This document shows positions 32,485-42,283 of a DNA stretch of 64,000 nucleotides, in pieces; position 1 is the stretch's first letter, and every line of letters begins with the position of its first letter. The position numbers were made by a program, and so were the translations under genes. This DNA comes from Lachnospiraceae bacterium UBA3310 (GTDB lineage Bacteria; Bacillota; Clostridia; Lachnospirales; Lachnospiraceae), in assembly GCA_002361355.1 (NCBI GenBank), contig DESQ01000042.1:1-64000 (forward strand), written 5' to 3'. The notes under the pieces were generated by a model. It ran no database searches. It saw nothing but the letters and a program-made list of their open reading frames with translations, and had not been told where the DNA came from.

Positions 32485-35181
32485 ATGAGCAGAGAGCTTG
32501 CAAAAACCTATGACCCCAAGGGCATAGAGGACAGATTGTATCAGAAGTGGATGGACAACAAATATTTTCATGCCGAGGTGGACAGGACGAAGAAGCCGTT
32601 CACCATCGTGATTCCCCCGCCAAACATCACGGGACAGCTTCACATGGGACATGCCCTCGATGAGACGATGCAGGATATCCTGATCCGTTATAAGCGGATG
32701 CAGGGTTACAATGCGCTCTGGCAGCCGGGGACAGACCACGCTTCCATATCCACGGAGGTAAAGATCATCGAGAAGCTTAAGGAGGAGGGCACCTCCAAGG
32801 AGGAACTGGGCCGGGAGGGCTTTCTTGAGCGCGCCTGGGACTGGAAGAGAGAGTATGGCGGCAGAATCGTGTCCCAGCTTAAGAAACTGGGTTCTTCCTG
32901 CGATTGGGACAGGGAGCGTTTCACCATGGATGAGGGCTGCAACAAGGCGGTCACGGAAGTCTTTTGCAGGATGCATGAGAAAGGGTGGATCTACAGGGGC
33001 AGCCGCATCATCAACTGGTGTCCTGTCTGCAACACCTCCATCTCTGACGCGGAGGTGGAGTACGAGGAGCAGGCCGGGCATTTCTGGCACATCAAATACC
33101 CTTTGGTGGATGAGAACGGGCAGCCCAGCAAGACGGAATTTCTGGAGTTCGCGACCACCCGTCCGGAAACCATGCTGGGCGATACGGCGGTGGCTGTAAA
33201 TCCGGATGATGAGAGATATACCTATTTAAAGGGAAGACAAGTGTGGCTTCCGATTGTAAATAAGGCGATTCCGGTGGTGGAGGATGCGTATGTCGATATG
33301 GAGTTTGGGACAGGCGTTGTGAAGATCACGCCCGCCCATGACCCCAATGACTTTGAGGTGGGAAAAAGGCACAATCTCCCTGAGGTCAACATTTTAAATG
33401 ACGACGCTACCATCAATGAAAACGGCGGCAAATATGCGGGGCTTGACCGGTACGAGGCGAGAAAGCGGATTGTGGAAGAGCTGGAACAGGAAGGCCTTCT
33501 TGTGCGCATTGAGGATTACTCCCATAATGTGGGAACCCATGACCGCTGCGGGACAACCATAGAGCCGATGATCAAGAAACAGTGGTTTGTGAAGATGGAC
33601 GAGCTGATTAAGCCTGCCGTGGAGGCGGTGAAAAAGGGCGAGATCAGGCTGATTCCCGAACGGATGGAGAAAATTTACTATAACTGGACAGACAATATCC
33701 GCGATTGGTGTATCAGCCGTCAGCTCTGGTGGGGGCACCGGATTCCGGCCTACTACTGTGACAAGTGCGGGGAGATCGTGGTGGCGAAGGAGACGCCTCA
33801 TGTCTGCCCCAAGTGCGGTGATACTCACTTTACGCAGGATCCGGATGTGCTGGACACCTGGTTTTCTTCGGCGCTGTGGCCGTTTTCCACATTGGGCTGG
33901 CCGGAAAAGACAGAGGATCTGGATTACTTCTATCCCACGGATGTGCTGGTGACTGGGTATGACATTATTTTCTTCTGGGTCATCCGCATGATTTTCTCCG
34001 GCTATGAGCAGATGGGGGAGAAGCCCTTTAAGACGGTACTGTTCCACGGGCTGGTGAGAGATTCCCAGGGCCGCAAGATGAGTAAGTCTCTGGGCAATGG
34101 GATCGACCCGCTGGAGATTATTGACCAGTACGGCGCGGACGCCCTGCGGCTTATGCTGATTACCGGCAATGCGCCCGGAAACGATATGCGTTTCTATCGG
34201 GAGAGAGTGGAAGCCAGCCGTAACTTTGCAAACAAGGTCTGGAATGCGTCCCGTTTCATCATGATGAACATGGATCAGGAGGAGGAGAAAACCGGGAAGC
34301 GCGGCTGGGAAGTTTCCTATGAAGAGATCAAAGACAGCCTGTATCCGGTGGATAAGTGGATTCTCTCTAAGCTGAATACGCTTGTAAAAGACGTGACAGA
34401 TAATATGGACAGTTTCGAGCTTGGCATCGCCGTGCAGAAGGTTTATGATTTTATCTGGGACGAGTTCTGCGACTGGTATATCGAGATGGTGAAACCCCGT
34501 CTGTACAGCGCGGAAGCAGGCGGGGAGGAAGGAAAGCGGGCGGCGCTGTGGACTTTACAGAATGTATTGATTGACGCCTTAAAGCTGCTGCACCCCTATA
34601 TGCCTTTCATCACGGAGGAAATTTTCTGCACCCTGCAGACAAAAGAGGAGTCCATCATGATCTCCAGATGGCCGGCGTTCACAGGGGAGAGGGCGTTTGA
34701 AAAGGAAGAGACAGCCATCGAACTGATGAAGGAGGCTGTCCGCGGCATCCGCAACGTGAGGACACAGATGAATGTGGCGCCCGGCAAAAAGGCGGCTGTG
34801 TATGTGGTCAGCAACAGGGAGGAGGTACGGCAGATTTTTGAGGAGGGCAGACAGTTTTTCACAGCCCTGGCGGCGGCTTCCGCGCTCACTGTACAGGCGG
34901 ATAAGAGCGGCATCGACGACAGCGCCGTGTCCGTGGTGATCCCCAATGCCACCGTTTACATTCCCTTCGAGGAGCTGGTGGACATCGCCCAGGAGATTGA
35001 GCGCCTGAAAAAGGAGCAGAAGCGTCTGGAAGGGGAGCTTGCCAGAGTGCAGGGAATGCTTGGCAATGAGAAATTCATGAAAAAAGCGCCGGAAGAGAAA
35101 GTGGCCGAGGAGCGCGCAAAACTTGTAAAATATACACAGATGAAGGCACAAGTGGAGGAAAGGCTTTCCCAGTTGGGGTAA
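32485..35181 (+). CDS. valS: Valyl-tRNA synthetase
   Basis: 898 aa class I synthetase that charges tRNA-Val. HIGH motif PPPNITGQLHMGHAL (~40-55), editing domain with TTRPETMLGDTAVAV, a zinc-binding Cys cluster (YCDKCGEIV and HVCPKCGD), GYDIIFFWVIRM, KMSKS motif GRKMSKSLGNGIDP, and the C-terminal coiled-coil (LVDIAQEIERLKKEQKRLEGEL). The ATG at 32485 has GGAGG upstream; the ORF extends into the T-box leader without meaning. Expression is under the T-box. Confidence 0.97.
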   Translation: MSRELAKTYDPKGIEDRLYQKWMDNKYFHAEVDRTKKPFTIVIPPPNITGQLHMGHALDETMQDILIRYKRMQGYNALWQPGTDHASISTEVKIIEKLKEEGTSKEELGREGFLERAWDWKREYGGRIVSQLKKLGSSCDWDRERFTMDEGCNKAVTEVFCRMHEKGWIYRGSRIINWCPVCNTSISDAEVEYEEQAGHFWHIKYPLVDENGQPSKTEFLEFATTRPETMLGDTAVAVNPDDERYTYLKGRQVWLPIVNKAIPVVEDAYVDMEFGTGVVKITPAHDPNDFEVGKRHNLPEVNILNDDATINENGGKYAGLDRYEARKRIVEELEQEGLLVRIEDYSHNVGTHDRCGTTIEPMIKKQWFVKMDELIKPAVEAVKKGEIRLIPERMEKIYYNWTDNIRDWCISRQLWWGHRIPAYYCDKCGEIVVAKETPHVCPKCGDTHFTQDPDVLDTWFSSALWPFSTLGWPEKTEDLDYFYPTDVLVTGYDIIFFWVIRMIFSGYEQMGEKPFKTVLFHGLVRDSQGRKMSKSLGNGIDPLEIIDQYGADALRLMLITGNAPGNDMRFYRERVEASRNFANKVWNASRFIMMNMDQEEEKTGKRGWEVSYEEIKDSLYPVDKWILSKLNTLVKDVTDNMDSFELGIAVQKVYDFIWDEFCDWYIEMVKPRLYSAEAGGEEGKRAALWTLQNVLIDALKLLHPYMPFITEEIFCTLQTKEESIMISRWPAFTGERAFEKEETAIELMKEAVRGIRNVRTQMNVAPGKKAAVYVVSNREEVRQIFEEGRQFFTALAAASALTVQADKSGIDDSAVSVVIPNATVYIPFEELVDIAQEIERLKKEQKRLEGELARVQGMLGNEKFMKKAPEEKVAEERAKLVKYTQMKAQVEERLSQLG

Positions 35182-35308
35182 ACTGCAAAAAAATCTGCAT
35201 TACCCCCTAGAAAAGTAAATGGATTTGGTGTAAAGTTATAAATAAGAATAGTACTTTGGACATATGTGATGTGAATGTCATAAAATAAGAGGAAGGGAGG
35301 TGAGTCAC

Positions 35309-36868
35309 GTGGCAGAAGTCAACTTGTCGTCAGAACAGTTAAATAAACTGAAAGCGGCGATGGCGAAAGCGAATGTGCAGATGGCACAGCCGGCTGCGGC
35401 ACAACCGGCAGCGCCACAGAAGGCGGCAGCGGACGGAGCGGAGGCCGAGGCATCGGTGGCGGTGGAGACGAAAAAACCGCCCGTCGAGGTAAATCTGGCA
35501 GAAGGCACTTATCTGCGGGTGGACGAGGACGAGATGGCGGCGTGGCTTTACCTCGCACCGCCGGAAGAAGGACAGACTTACACAAAAAGAGAGCTGGAAA
35601 CCTATCTGGAACAGAATGGCGTGATCAGAGGATATCACAGCTCCAATTTGTCTGCCATGATTAAGAAAAAGGTTTATGACAGGGAGATTCTGGTGGCCAG
35701 AGGGGCCGAGGTCAAACCCGGCACGGACGGCTGGTTTGAATATCTCTTTGCCCCTGAGGAGCACTGCGGGCCTAAAGTCAATGAGGACGGCTCGGTGGAT
35801 TATTCCAGCATGAGCGCCCTGCAGAATGTGCACAAGGGTGATAAAGTGGCGATCTATCACTATGCGGTGCAGGGTGAGAACGGTTATACGGTTCTGGGCG
35901 GGGAGATGAAAGCGGCTCCCGTCAGAGACCTGCCTCCTATGAGAGGTAAGGGAATCACCAGAGAAAATGGCATTTATTATGCACAGAGCGACGGTAAGAT
36001 CGAGGTCAAGGACGGAAAGATCGACATTCAGAATGTCCATGAGATCATGGGAGATGTGGATGCGATCATCGGTAAAATCGAATTTTTCGGTGACGTTATC
36101 ATCAACGGCAATGTGGAGGGCGGTATCGTGATCCGCGCCGGACGTAATATAGAGATTCACGGGACGACAGGAGCGGCATCGCTGTTTGCGGGCGGCGATG
36201 TGATGTTGTCGCGCGGCATTCAGGGCGGCGGAAAGATATCCGCCAGAGGCAATGTCTATGCGGAATTTATAGAGAATACCACGGTGGAGGCGGGCGGTCT
36301 GGTGCAGTCCAATGTCATCCTGAACGCGAAGGTGTCCGCGAAAGATAAGGTAGTTACCACAGGCAAGAGAGGTGCGATTATCGGCGGCTATACTCATGCG
36401 CTTAAGAGTATCGAGGTCATGACGGCCGGCAATGATGTGGAGTTGAAAACAGTGCTGCACTGCGGTTATGAGCCGGAGTCATTCGATAAGCTTCTGGAGG
36501 CGAGACGTAAGGAGACAGAGATCAAGGAACGGCTTTCCAAGCTGGTGGACAGCATGACGGAGGCGCTGCGCGAGAAGCGGATGCGGGGAGCAAACGCTTC
36601 CAAAAACACGGAGGCAAGCCTTGTGGAATGGAACCGTTTGAAGGATGAATACTTTGCGGAACTCGATAAGGTGGGTAAGGAGCGCGAGGAGCTGGAGACC
36701 ACCATGGAGGAAGGCAGGGAATCCTATATTAAAGTGGACGGCAATATCTATCGAAATGTGGTGATTGGCATCAACGCCGAACAGATGACCCTTGACCGCA
36801 ATACATGCTATATGAAGTATTCGGCGGATAAGGGTGTGATTGAAAGTACGGTAATTGTTCACAGTTGA
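35309..36868 (+). CDS. FapA / DUF342 domain protein
   Basis: 519 aa. Contains the flagellar-assembly-protein-A (DUF342) beta-helix region: KGITRENGIYYAQSDGKIEVKDGKIDI, then FFGDVIINGNVEGGIVIRAGRNIEIHGTT, GGDVMLSRGIQGGGKISARGNVY. An Ala/Pro-rich low-complexity segment lies at ~20-50, and the C-terminus has a helical coiled-coil (ETEIKERLSKLVDSMTEAL). I choose GTG 35309 because GGAGG lies eight bases upstream; a GTG three codons earlier is too close to the site. Despite the name, no flagellar genes are nearby. Role unknown. Confidence 0.85.
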   Translation: MAEVNLSSEQLNKLKAAMAKANVQMAQPAAAQPAAPQKAAADGAEAEASVAVETKKPPVEVNLAEGTYLRVDEDEMAAWLYLAPPEEGQTYTKRELETYLEQNGVIRGYHSSNLSAMIKKKVYDREILVARGAEVKPGTDGWFEYLFAPEEHCGPKVNEDGSVDYSSMSALQNVHKGDKVAIYHYAVQGENGYTVLGGEMKAAPVRDLPPMRGKGITRENGIYYAQSDGKIEVKDGKIDIQNVHEIMGDVDAIIGKIEFFGDVIINGNVEGGIVIRAGRNIEIHGTTGAASLFAGGDVMLSRGIQGGGKISARGNVYAEFIENTTVEAGGLVQSNVILNAKVSAKDKVVTTGKRGAIIGGYTHALKSIEVMTAGNDVELKTVLHCGYEPESFDKLLEARRKETEIKERLSKLVDSMTEALREKRMRGANASKNTEASLVEWNRLKDEYFAELDKVGKEREELETTMEEGRESYIKVDGNIYRNVVIGINAEQMTLDRNTCYMKYSADKGVIESTVIVHS

Positions 36869-36885
36869 TAATGATGGACGGGAAA

Positions 36886-38202
36886 ATGGAAGAGGCGTTT
36901 GACACATATGGGGCGGCGGAGGATTATATCAACGCCACCCCTAAATTTACGAAGAAAAACAACAGGGAGGACACCGCGCGGTTCTGGGAATATCTGGGAT
37001 ATCCGGCGCGGGACGGCAAAGTTTTACACATAGCAGGCACAAACGGAAAAGGCTCCGTTTGTGCTTATTTGTGTTCTGTTTTGCGACGCGCCGGCATATC
37101 CTGCGGCATGTTCACTTCCCCGCATCTGGTTACGATGAGGGAGCGGTTTGTGATTGACGGGAAAATGGTTTCTAAAGAGGACTTCCTGTATGCGTTTCGC
37201 GTGGTGATGGAAGGGATAAGAAATTTTTCGCCGAGAATTTATCATCCGACTTTTTTTGAGTTTTTGTTTTTTATGGCCATGGTTTTGTTTGAAAAATACC
37301 ATGTGGAGTATGTGGTTTTGGAGACGGGGCTTGGAGGCAGGCTTGACGCCACCAATGTAGTGGATGAAAAAAAAGTGTGTATTTTGACTCCAATCGGGTA
37401 TGATCATATGGAGTATCTGGGGGAGACGCTGCCGCTGATCGCGGGAGAGAAGGCGGGAATTATGCGGCGGGGCGTGCCGGTTGTTTATCCGGATAAGCAG
37501 GAGGAGGTCACCCGTGTCATTGAGGAATATGCCAAAAAAACAGGAGCCGTCCCCTTCCCGCTTGAGAAAACAGCGATAAAAGAAATAAAGATTAAGAATA
37601 AAACAATTGATTTTTCTCTTCATTTACTCTATTATGATTATATTGGTTTTACTGTGTCCACTTCTGCACTCTATCAGGTAGAGAATGCATCGCTTGCGGT
37701 GAGGGCTCTGGAACTTTTGAGAGACGGCCGGATTACGGTTCCCGTGATACAGGACGGGATTCGAAAGGCATTCTGGGAGGGCAGGATGGAGGAGGCGCTG
37801 CCTTCGGTGTATCTGGATGGGGCGCACAACGTGGATGGCATCCGCGCTTTTTTAGAGACGGTGAAACGGCATCCCTGCGCGGGCAGAAGGATTCTTTTCT
37901 ATTCTACGGTGCAGGATAAACAGTACAGGGAAGCGGCGGCGCTTCTTTCGCAGGCGGGGCTTTTTGATGAGATCTGCCTTGCGCCCATACAGGGAGAACG
38001 GGGGTTACCGCTGCCACAGCTTACAGATTCTTTCAGGCAATATACCGGATTTGACAGGAAGGCATATGACACGGTGGAGGCGGCGCTCACCGCGCTGCTA
38101 TCACAGAAGAATGACGGGGATAAGGTGTATATTGTCGGTTCATTATATTTGGTGGGTGAAGTAAAAGCCCTTTTAAGGAGCCTTAAAGATGATAAATTTT
38201 GA
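36886..38202 (+). CDS. folC: Folylpolyglutamate synthase / dihydrofolate synthase
   Basis: 438 aa Mur-ligase-type enzyme that adds glutamate to folates. Visible: HIAGTNGKGSVCAYL (P-loop), FTSPHLVTMRERF, VVLETGLGGRLDATNVV, LTPIGYDHMEYLGETLPLIAGEKAGIM, YLDGAHNVDGIRAFLETV. I chose ATG 36886 (EEAFDTYGAAEDYINATPKF) as the family-like N-terminus; two ATGs lie 4-5 codons upstream, and none has a strong ribosome site, perhaps because translation follows from the gene just upstream. The 3' end overlaps a small gene. Confidence 0.93.
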   Translation: MEEAFDTYGAAEDYINATPKFTKKNNREDTARFWEYLGYPARDGKVLHIAGTNGKGSVCAYLCSVLRRAGISCGMFTSPHLVTMRERFVIDGKMVSKEDFLYAFRVVMEGIRNFSPRIYHPTFFEFLFFMAMVLFEKYHVEYVVLETGLGGRLDATNVVDEKKVCILTPIGYDHMEYLGETLPLIAGEKAGIMRRGVPVVYPDKQEEVTRVIEEYAKKTGAVPFPLEKTAIKEIKIKNKTIDFSLHLLYYDYIGFTVSTSALYQVENASLAVRALELLRDGRITVPVIQDGIRKAFWEGRMEEALPSVYLDGAHNVDGIRAFLETVKRHPCAGRRILFYSTVQDKQYREAAALLSQAGLFDEICLAPIQGERGLPLPQLTDSFRQYTGFDRKAYDTVEAALTALLSQKNDGDKVYIVGSLYLVGEVKALLRSLKDDKF

Positions 38203-38335
38203 AGAGGAATTGAAAAAGTTCCACCCCAGTCTGGAAGTGGAGGACGCGGAGGAGGCGATCTACAATCAGGATCTGACGGATATGGCGGATCTGATGGTGA
38301 AGATTGTCAAGGATTCAAAGAAAGCAGGAGAATAG
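38189..38335 (+). CDS. Small acidic protein overlapping folC end
   Basis: 48 aa (starts MINFEEELKKFHPSLEVEDA, ends KIVKDSKKAGE). AAGGAG lies eight bases before the ATG, inside folC; the start overlaps the folC stop by 14 bases, indicating coupling. Mostly helical and charged, no membrane segment. Similar short genes are found after folC in Lachnospiraceae; function unknown. Confidence 0.7.
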   Translation: MINFEEELKKFHPSLEVEDAEEAIYNQDLTDMADLMVKIVKDSKKAGE

Positions 38336-38348
38336 GGGATTGGCATAG

Positions 38349-39776
38349 ATGAATTGTTATCAGTGTGGCTGTACACTGTCCGAACACGATTTTTGCACGA
38401 ACTGCGGTGCCGATGTAGCCCTTTACAAGAGGATCATATATATCTCTAACCGTTTTTATAACGATGGACTGGAGCGGGCCGGGGTCAGAGACCTGACGGG
38501 TGCAATCACAAGTTTGCGGCAGAGTCTTAAATTCGATAAAAATAATGTGGAAGCCAGAAACCTTTTAGGCTTGGTCTACTTTGAGACCGGCGAGGTTGTG
38601 GCGGCCTTAAGCGAGTGGGTAATCAGCAAAAACCTGCGTCCAAAGAAGAATATTGCGGACGATTATATCAATATGATCCAGACGAACCAGAACCGTCTGG
38701 ATACCATCAACCAGACCATAAAGAAATATAATCAGGCGCTCACATACTGTAATCAGGACAGCCTTGATCTGGCGGTGATCCAGTTGAAAAAGGTGTTGTC
38801 CCTGAATCCGAAATTTATCAGGGCGCACCAGCTTTTGGCGCTTCTGTACATCAACGGCGAAGAGTGGGAGCGCGCGAAGCGGGAGCTCTCGAAATGTCTG
38901 GAGATTGATACGAACAATACGGCGACGCTCCGCTATCTGAAGGAAGTGGACGAAATGCTTCTGCCGGAGGAGGGCGTCAAGAACTCCCCGAAGAAGCAGA
39001 AGAAGTCGGATGGGGTGATTAAATACCAGAGCGGCAACGAGACGATTATCCAGCCTGCCAATATGAAGGAGAGCAGGGGGGTCACTTCTCTGCTCAATCT
39101 GGGAATTGGTCTTGCAATCGGTATCGCCATCGCTTTTTTCCTAATTCTGCCAGCCAGAATCCAATCGGCCAAGGCAAATATCGACGAGGAACTCAGGAAA
39201 GTCAGCGAGCAGTCTGACGCAAAGACGGCGACCATAGATGAACTGCAGCAGCAGCTTGCCGAGCTGGAAGCGCAGAACGAGACTTTGCAGCAGGATCTGA
39301 CGGCATATATGGGGACGGACGGCACAGGTACGCTGCAGTCCGCGGAAAGCCTGATGAAGGCGGCAGTGGCCTATCTGACGGATCCGGAGGATGTCACTAC
39401 GGTGGCGGATTATCTGGATCAGATTGAGGAAGAGCGGGCCGAAGAGGGAGAGCAGGAGAATACGGAGGCTTTTGATAACCTTTACAATACCCTTTTAGCC
39501 CTGGTGGGGCCGCAGCTTGCGGAGTCCTACGACGAGGACGGCCATGCGGCATTCTGGGCGGCGAATTATGAGGAGGCCATTCCGAATCTGACAAAGGCGT
39601 ATCAGTATGATCCCACGAACGGACAGGCGCTCTTTGATCTGGCAAATTCTTACTACCGCATGGGCGATGCGGAGACGGCGAGAGGGCTCTATCAGCAGGT
39701 GATCGAACTGTTCCCCAATACGGAGAAGGCGGATAAGTCAGAAGGTTTTCTGGCGGAGATCGAAAACGCGGATTAA
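38349..39776 (+). CDS. Zinc-ribbon, TPR-repeat membrane protein
   Basis: 475 aa. N-terminal zinc ribbon CYQCGCTLSEHDFCTNCG, then TPR repeats (~residues 45-195: AGVRDLTGAITSLRQSLKFDKNNVEARNLLGLVY, FIRAHQLLALLYINGEEWERAKRELSKCLEID), one membrane helix (~245-270, LLNLGIGLAIGIAIAFFLIL), a coiled coil (TIDELQQQLAELEAQNETLQ) and a final extracytoplasmic TPR pair (~390-470). A scaffold-like protein with TPRs on both sides of the membrane; partners unknown. Located before the spoIIA operon but separated by a terminator. Confidence 0.85.
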   Translation: MNCYQCGCTLSEHDFCTNCGADVALYKRIIYISNRFYNDGLERAGVRDLTGAITSLRQSLKFDKNNVEARNLLGLVYFETGEVVAALSEWVISKNLRPKKNIADDYINMIQTNQNRLDTINQTIKKYNQALTYCNQDSLDLAVIQLKKVLSLNPKFIRAHQLLALLYINGEEWERAKRELSKCLEIDTNNTATLRYLKEVDEMLLPEEGVKNSPKKQKKSDGVIKYQSGNETIIQPANMKESRGVTSLLNLGIGLAIGIAIAFFLILPARIQSAKANIDEELRKVSEQSDAKTATIDELQQQLAELEAQNETLQQDLTAYMGTDGTGTLQSAESLMKAAVAYLTDPEDVTTVADYLDQIEEERAEEGEQENTEAFDNLYNTLLALVGPQLAESYDEDGHAAFWAANYEEAIPNLTKAYQYDPTNGQALFDLANSYYRMGDAETARGLYQQVIELFPNTEKADKSEGFLAEIENAD

Positions 39777-39813
39777 GTAAAACACAGAAGAAAAAAGGAA
39801 TAAGACACGAAAG

Positions 39814-39845
39814 AGGACATGACCGGAAAAGGTCATGTCCTTTTT
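39814..39845 (+). terminator. Intrinsic terminator before spoIIA operon
   Basis: AGGACATGACC, loop GGAAAA, GGTCATGTCCT, then TTTTT: textbook terminator. Confidence 0.93.
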
Positions 39846-39898
39846 ATGTTGTGCATATGTCCGCATGAGAAAGTTTTAATGAAAGGAGTTTACATAAT

Positions 39899-40210
39899 AT
39901 GGAAGAAGACTTCAAAGTAATTGACAATTACCTGATGATAAGAATGCCGGCCGAGATAGATCATCACAAATCGGTTGACATAAGTAAGAGGGCAGACCGC
40001 TATATTGTATCGAAAAAGGTGGGGAATGTGGTGTTTGACTTTGAACGGACAACCTTTATGGATAGTTCCGGGGTTGGGATTATTCTGGGGCGGTATCGAA
40101 AAATTTCCTGTTTTGGCGGGAAGGTGTATGCGGTCAACGCGGGCAGCAGGATCAGGCGTCTGCTTCTTTTGTCGGGGCTGGAGGATATTGTAGAGCTGAT
40201 CGAAAAGTAA
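39899..40210 (+). CDS. spoIIAA: Anti-sigma F factor antagonist SpoIIAA
   Basis: 103-aa STAS-domain protein. The phosphorylatable Ser lies in FMDSSGVGIILGRY; the GEID-like strand is MPAEIDHHKS. When dephosphorylated it binds SpoIIAB and frees sigma F in the forespore. First gene of the spoIIA operon, followed in order by spoIIAB and sigF. GGAG lies about ten bases before the ATG. I could not identify a convincing sigma-H promoter upstream. Confidence 0.95.
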   Translation: MEEDFKVIDNYLMIRMPAEIDHHKSVDISKRADRYIVSKKVGNVVFDFERTTFMDSSGVGIILGRYRKISCFGGKVYAVNAGSRIRRLLLLSGLEDIVELIEK

Positions 40211-40243
40211 CTGACAAACTCGGAATGAGAGGAGAAAAAAGAG

Positions 40244-40732
40244 ATGATAGAGGTAACAGAAAAGAAGGATTACAGATTGATTACAAATGAGATGCATCTG
40301 GAATTTGCGGCGGTTTCGGACAATGAATCCTTCGCGAGAATGGCGGTATCCGCGTTTATTGCGCCTTTAAATCCCACACTGGAGGAACTCTCCGATGTGA
40401 AGACGGCAGTGTCGGAGGCGGTGACAAACGCTATTATACACGGATATGGGAACAGAGGATGCATTACAGACCGGGTGCAGATGAACTGCGAACTCAAGGG
40501 CGATGTGCTGCAAGTAGAAATCATCGACAGGGGCGTGGGAATCGAGGATGTGAGCCGGGCGATGCAGCCGCTCTTCACCACCAGGCCTGAGTGGGAGCGC
40601 GCCGGAATGGGATTTGCTTTCATGGAGGCTTTTATGGATGATCTGGAAGTGGTTTCCGAGCCGGATCAGGGGACGTTGGTGCGCATGTATAAAAAGATCG
40701 GCCTGAGCGGCTGGATCGCCAGTGAGGAGTAG
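40244..40732 (+). CDS. spoIIAB: Anti-sigma F factor SpoIIAB (serine kinase)
   Basis: 162 aa GHKL-type protein kinase that binds sigma F and phosphorylates SpoIIAA. Visible N box DVKTAVSEAVTNAIIHGYG, G1 motif IIDRGVGIEDVSRAMQPLFTT and G2 region RAGMGFAFMEAFMD. GAGAGGAG lies upstream of the ATG. It is slightly longer than the ~146 aa of the Bacillus protein, mostly at the C-terminus. Confidence 0.95.
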   Translation: MIEVTEKKDYRLITNEMHLEFAAVSDNESFARMAVSAFIAPLNPTLEELSDVKTAVSEAVTNAIIHGYGNRGCITDRVQMNCELKGDVLQVEIIDRGVGIEDVSRAMQPLFTTRPEWERAGMGFAFMEAFMDDLEVVSEPDQGTLVRMYKKIGLSGWIASEE

Positions 40733-40735
40733 CCT

Positions 40736-41491
40736 ATGGAGGAGACTGCCGTATTAATCGAACGATCACAGGCAGGAGATAAAGAGGCGAGAGAGGTACT
40801 GATAGAGGAAAATCTGGGACTGGTGCGGCATATTGTCAAGCGTTTCATCGGGAGGGGGTACGATGCGGAGGATCTGTTTCAGATTGGCTGTATCGGATTG
40901 ATCAAGGCCATCGACAAGTTTGACCTGCAATTCGGGGTGCGTTTTTCCACTTATGCGGTGCCGATGATACAGGGAGAAATCAAACGGTTTTTGCGGGATG
41001 ACGGTATGGTGAAGGTGAGCCGTACCCTGAAAGAAAACGGCTGGAAGATCAAGCAGGCCGCGGACAAGCTTTCCCAGATTTACGGCAGGGAGGCGACGCT
41101 GCAGGAAATTTCGGCGGAGACGGATCTTACCATAGAAGATATTGTGATGGCGCTTGACGCCAACGTGGAGGTGGAGTCTATCTACAAGTCGGTTTATCAG
41201 TCCGACGGCAACGAAATTTATCTGGTGGATCAGGTTGTGGGGGACGGCGGGGGATGCACCGCCGGGATCAACCGCGTAAACGAGGACACGGAGAAGGAGA
41301 AGATTTTAAACCATATGCTTCTGGAACAGCTTTTGGGGACGCTCTCAGAGACTGAAAGCCAGCTTATCCGGATGCGGTATTTTCAGGACAAGACGCAGGT
41401 GGAGGTGGCAAAGAGCCTTGGCATCAGCCAGGTGCAGGTCAGCCGGATGGAGAAGCGGATTTTGCAGCGGCTGCGGCGGGAGGTCAGGTAG
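40736..41491 (+). CDS. sigF: RNA polymerase sigma-F factor
   Basis: 251 aa sporulation sigma factor of the sigma-70 family acting in the forespore. Region 2 (DLFQIGCIGLIKAIDKFDLQFGVRFSTYAVPMIQGEIKRFLRDD), region 3 (SRTLKENGWKIKQAADKLSQIYGREATLQEISAETDLTIEDI) and region 4 helix-turn-helix (TQVEVAKSLGISQVQVSRMEKRILQRLR) are all present. Starts three bases after the spoIIAB stop. Controlled by the two upstream gene products. Confidence 0.96.
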   Translation: MEETAVLIERSQAGDKEAREVLIEENLGLVRHIVKRFIGRGYDAEDLFQIGCIGLIKAIDKFDLQFGVRFSTYAVPMIQGEIKRFLRDDGMVKVSRTLKENGWKIKQAADKLSQIYGREATLQEISAETDLTIEDIVMALDANVEVESIYKSVYQSDGNEIYLVDQVVGDGGGCTAGINRVNEDTEKEKILNHMLLEQLLGTLSETESQLIRMRYFQDKTQVEVAKSLGISQVQVSRMEKRILQRLRREVR

Positions 41492-41504
41492 AAGGAATTG
41501 CACA

Positions 41505-41533
41505 TTGAAAAGAAGGCCGGGATGTGGTACAGT
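41505..41533 (+). promoter_or_regulatory. Sigma-A promoter of pyrE
   Basis: TTGAAA, 17-base spacer, TACAGT, about 50 bases before pyrE. Confidence 0.55.
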
Positions 41534-41584
41534 GGATTGTGTGCAGGTTCTGATTACGGAAAACAAAAGAATGGGGGTATGGCG

Positions 41585-42262
41585 ATGGAACAGTATAAAC
41601 AGGAGTTTATCGGCTTTATGGTGGAGAGCCGTGTGTTGCAGTTTGGAGATTTCACCTTAAAGAGCGGCAGAAAATCCCCATTTTTTATGAATGCGGGCGC
41701 ATATGTGACAGGCGCGCAGTTAAAAAGGCTCGGTGAGTATTATGCGAGGGCGATTCACGACAAATACGGCCTGGATTTTGACGTGCTGTTCGGGCCTGCC
41801 TATAAAGGGATTCCTCTCACGGTGGCCACGACTATGGCGATCAGTGATCTCTACGGAAAGGAGATCCGCTATTGCTCCAACAGAAAAGAAGTGAAAGATC
41901 ACGGGGATACAGGCATTTTGCTTGGCAGTAAATTGAAGGATGGCGACAGGGTGGTGATCATAGAGGATGTGACCACTTCCGGAAAGTCCATCGAGGAGAC
42001 CTTTCCTATTTTGAAAGCACAGGCGGACGTTACCATTCAGGGGCTTATGGTTTCTTTAAACCGTATGGAGAAGGGACTTACGAGCGAGAAGAGCGCACTG
42101 GAGGAAATCAGGGACAAGTATGGTTTTGAGACAGGAGCCATTGTGACGATGCAGGAAGTGGTGGAGTGTCTTTACAATAAGCCCTGCGACGGTACCGTCT
42201 ATATTGACGATGCGTTGAAGGGCAGAATAGATGCTTACTATGAGACCTACGGAGCGAAATAA
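41585..42262 (+). CDS. pyrE: Orotate phosphoribosyltransferase
   Basis: 225 aa. Converts orotate and PRPP to orotidine 5'-phosphate in pyrimidine synthesis. Visible: FTLKSGRKSPFFMNAG, FGPAYKGIPLTVATTMA, YCSNRKEVKDHGDTG (flexible loop) and PRPP motif VVIIEDVTTSGKSIEE. ATG 41585 has GGGGG seven bases before it and matches family length; the ORF runs further upstream through the promoter. It stands alone, away from other pyr genes. Confidence 0.96.
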   Translation: MEQYKQEFIGFMVESRVLQFGDFTLKSGRKSPFFMNAGAYVTGAQLKRLGEYYARAIHDKYGLDFDVLFGPAYKGIPLTVATTMAISDLYGKEIRYCSNRKEVKDHGDTGILLGSKLKDGDRVVIIEDVTTSGKSIEETFPILKAQADVTIQGLMVSLNRMEKGLTSEKSALEEIRDKYGFETGAIVTMQEVVECLYNKPCDGTVYIDDALKGRIDAYYETYGAK

Positions 42263-42283
42263 AAGAAAGGGAGCGGATTGGGT

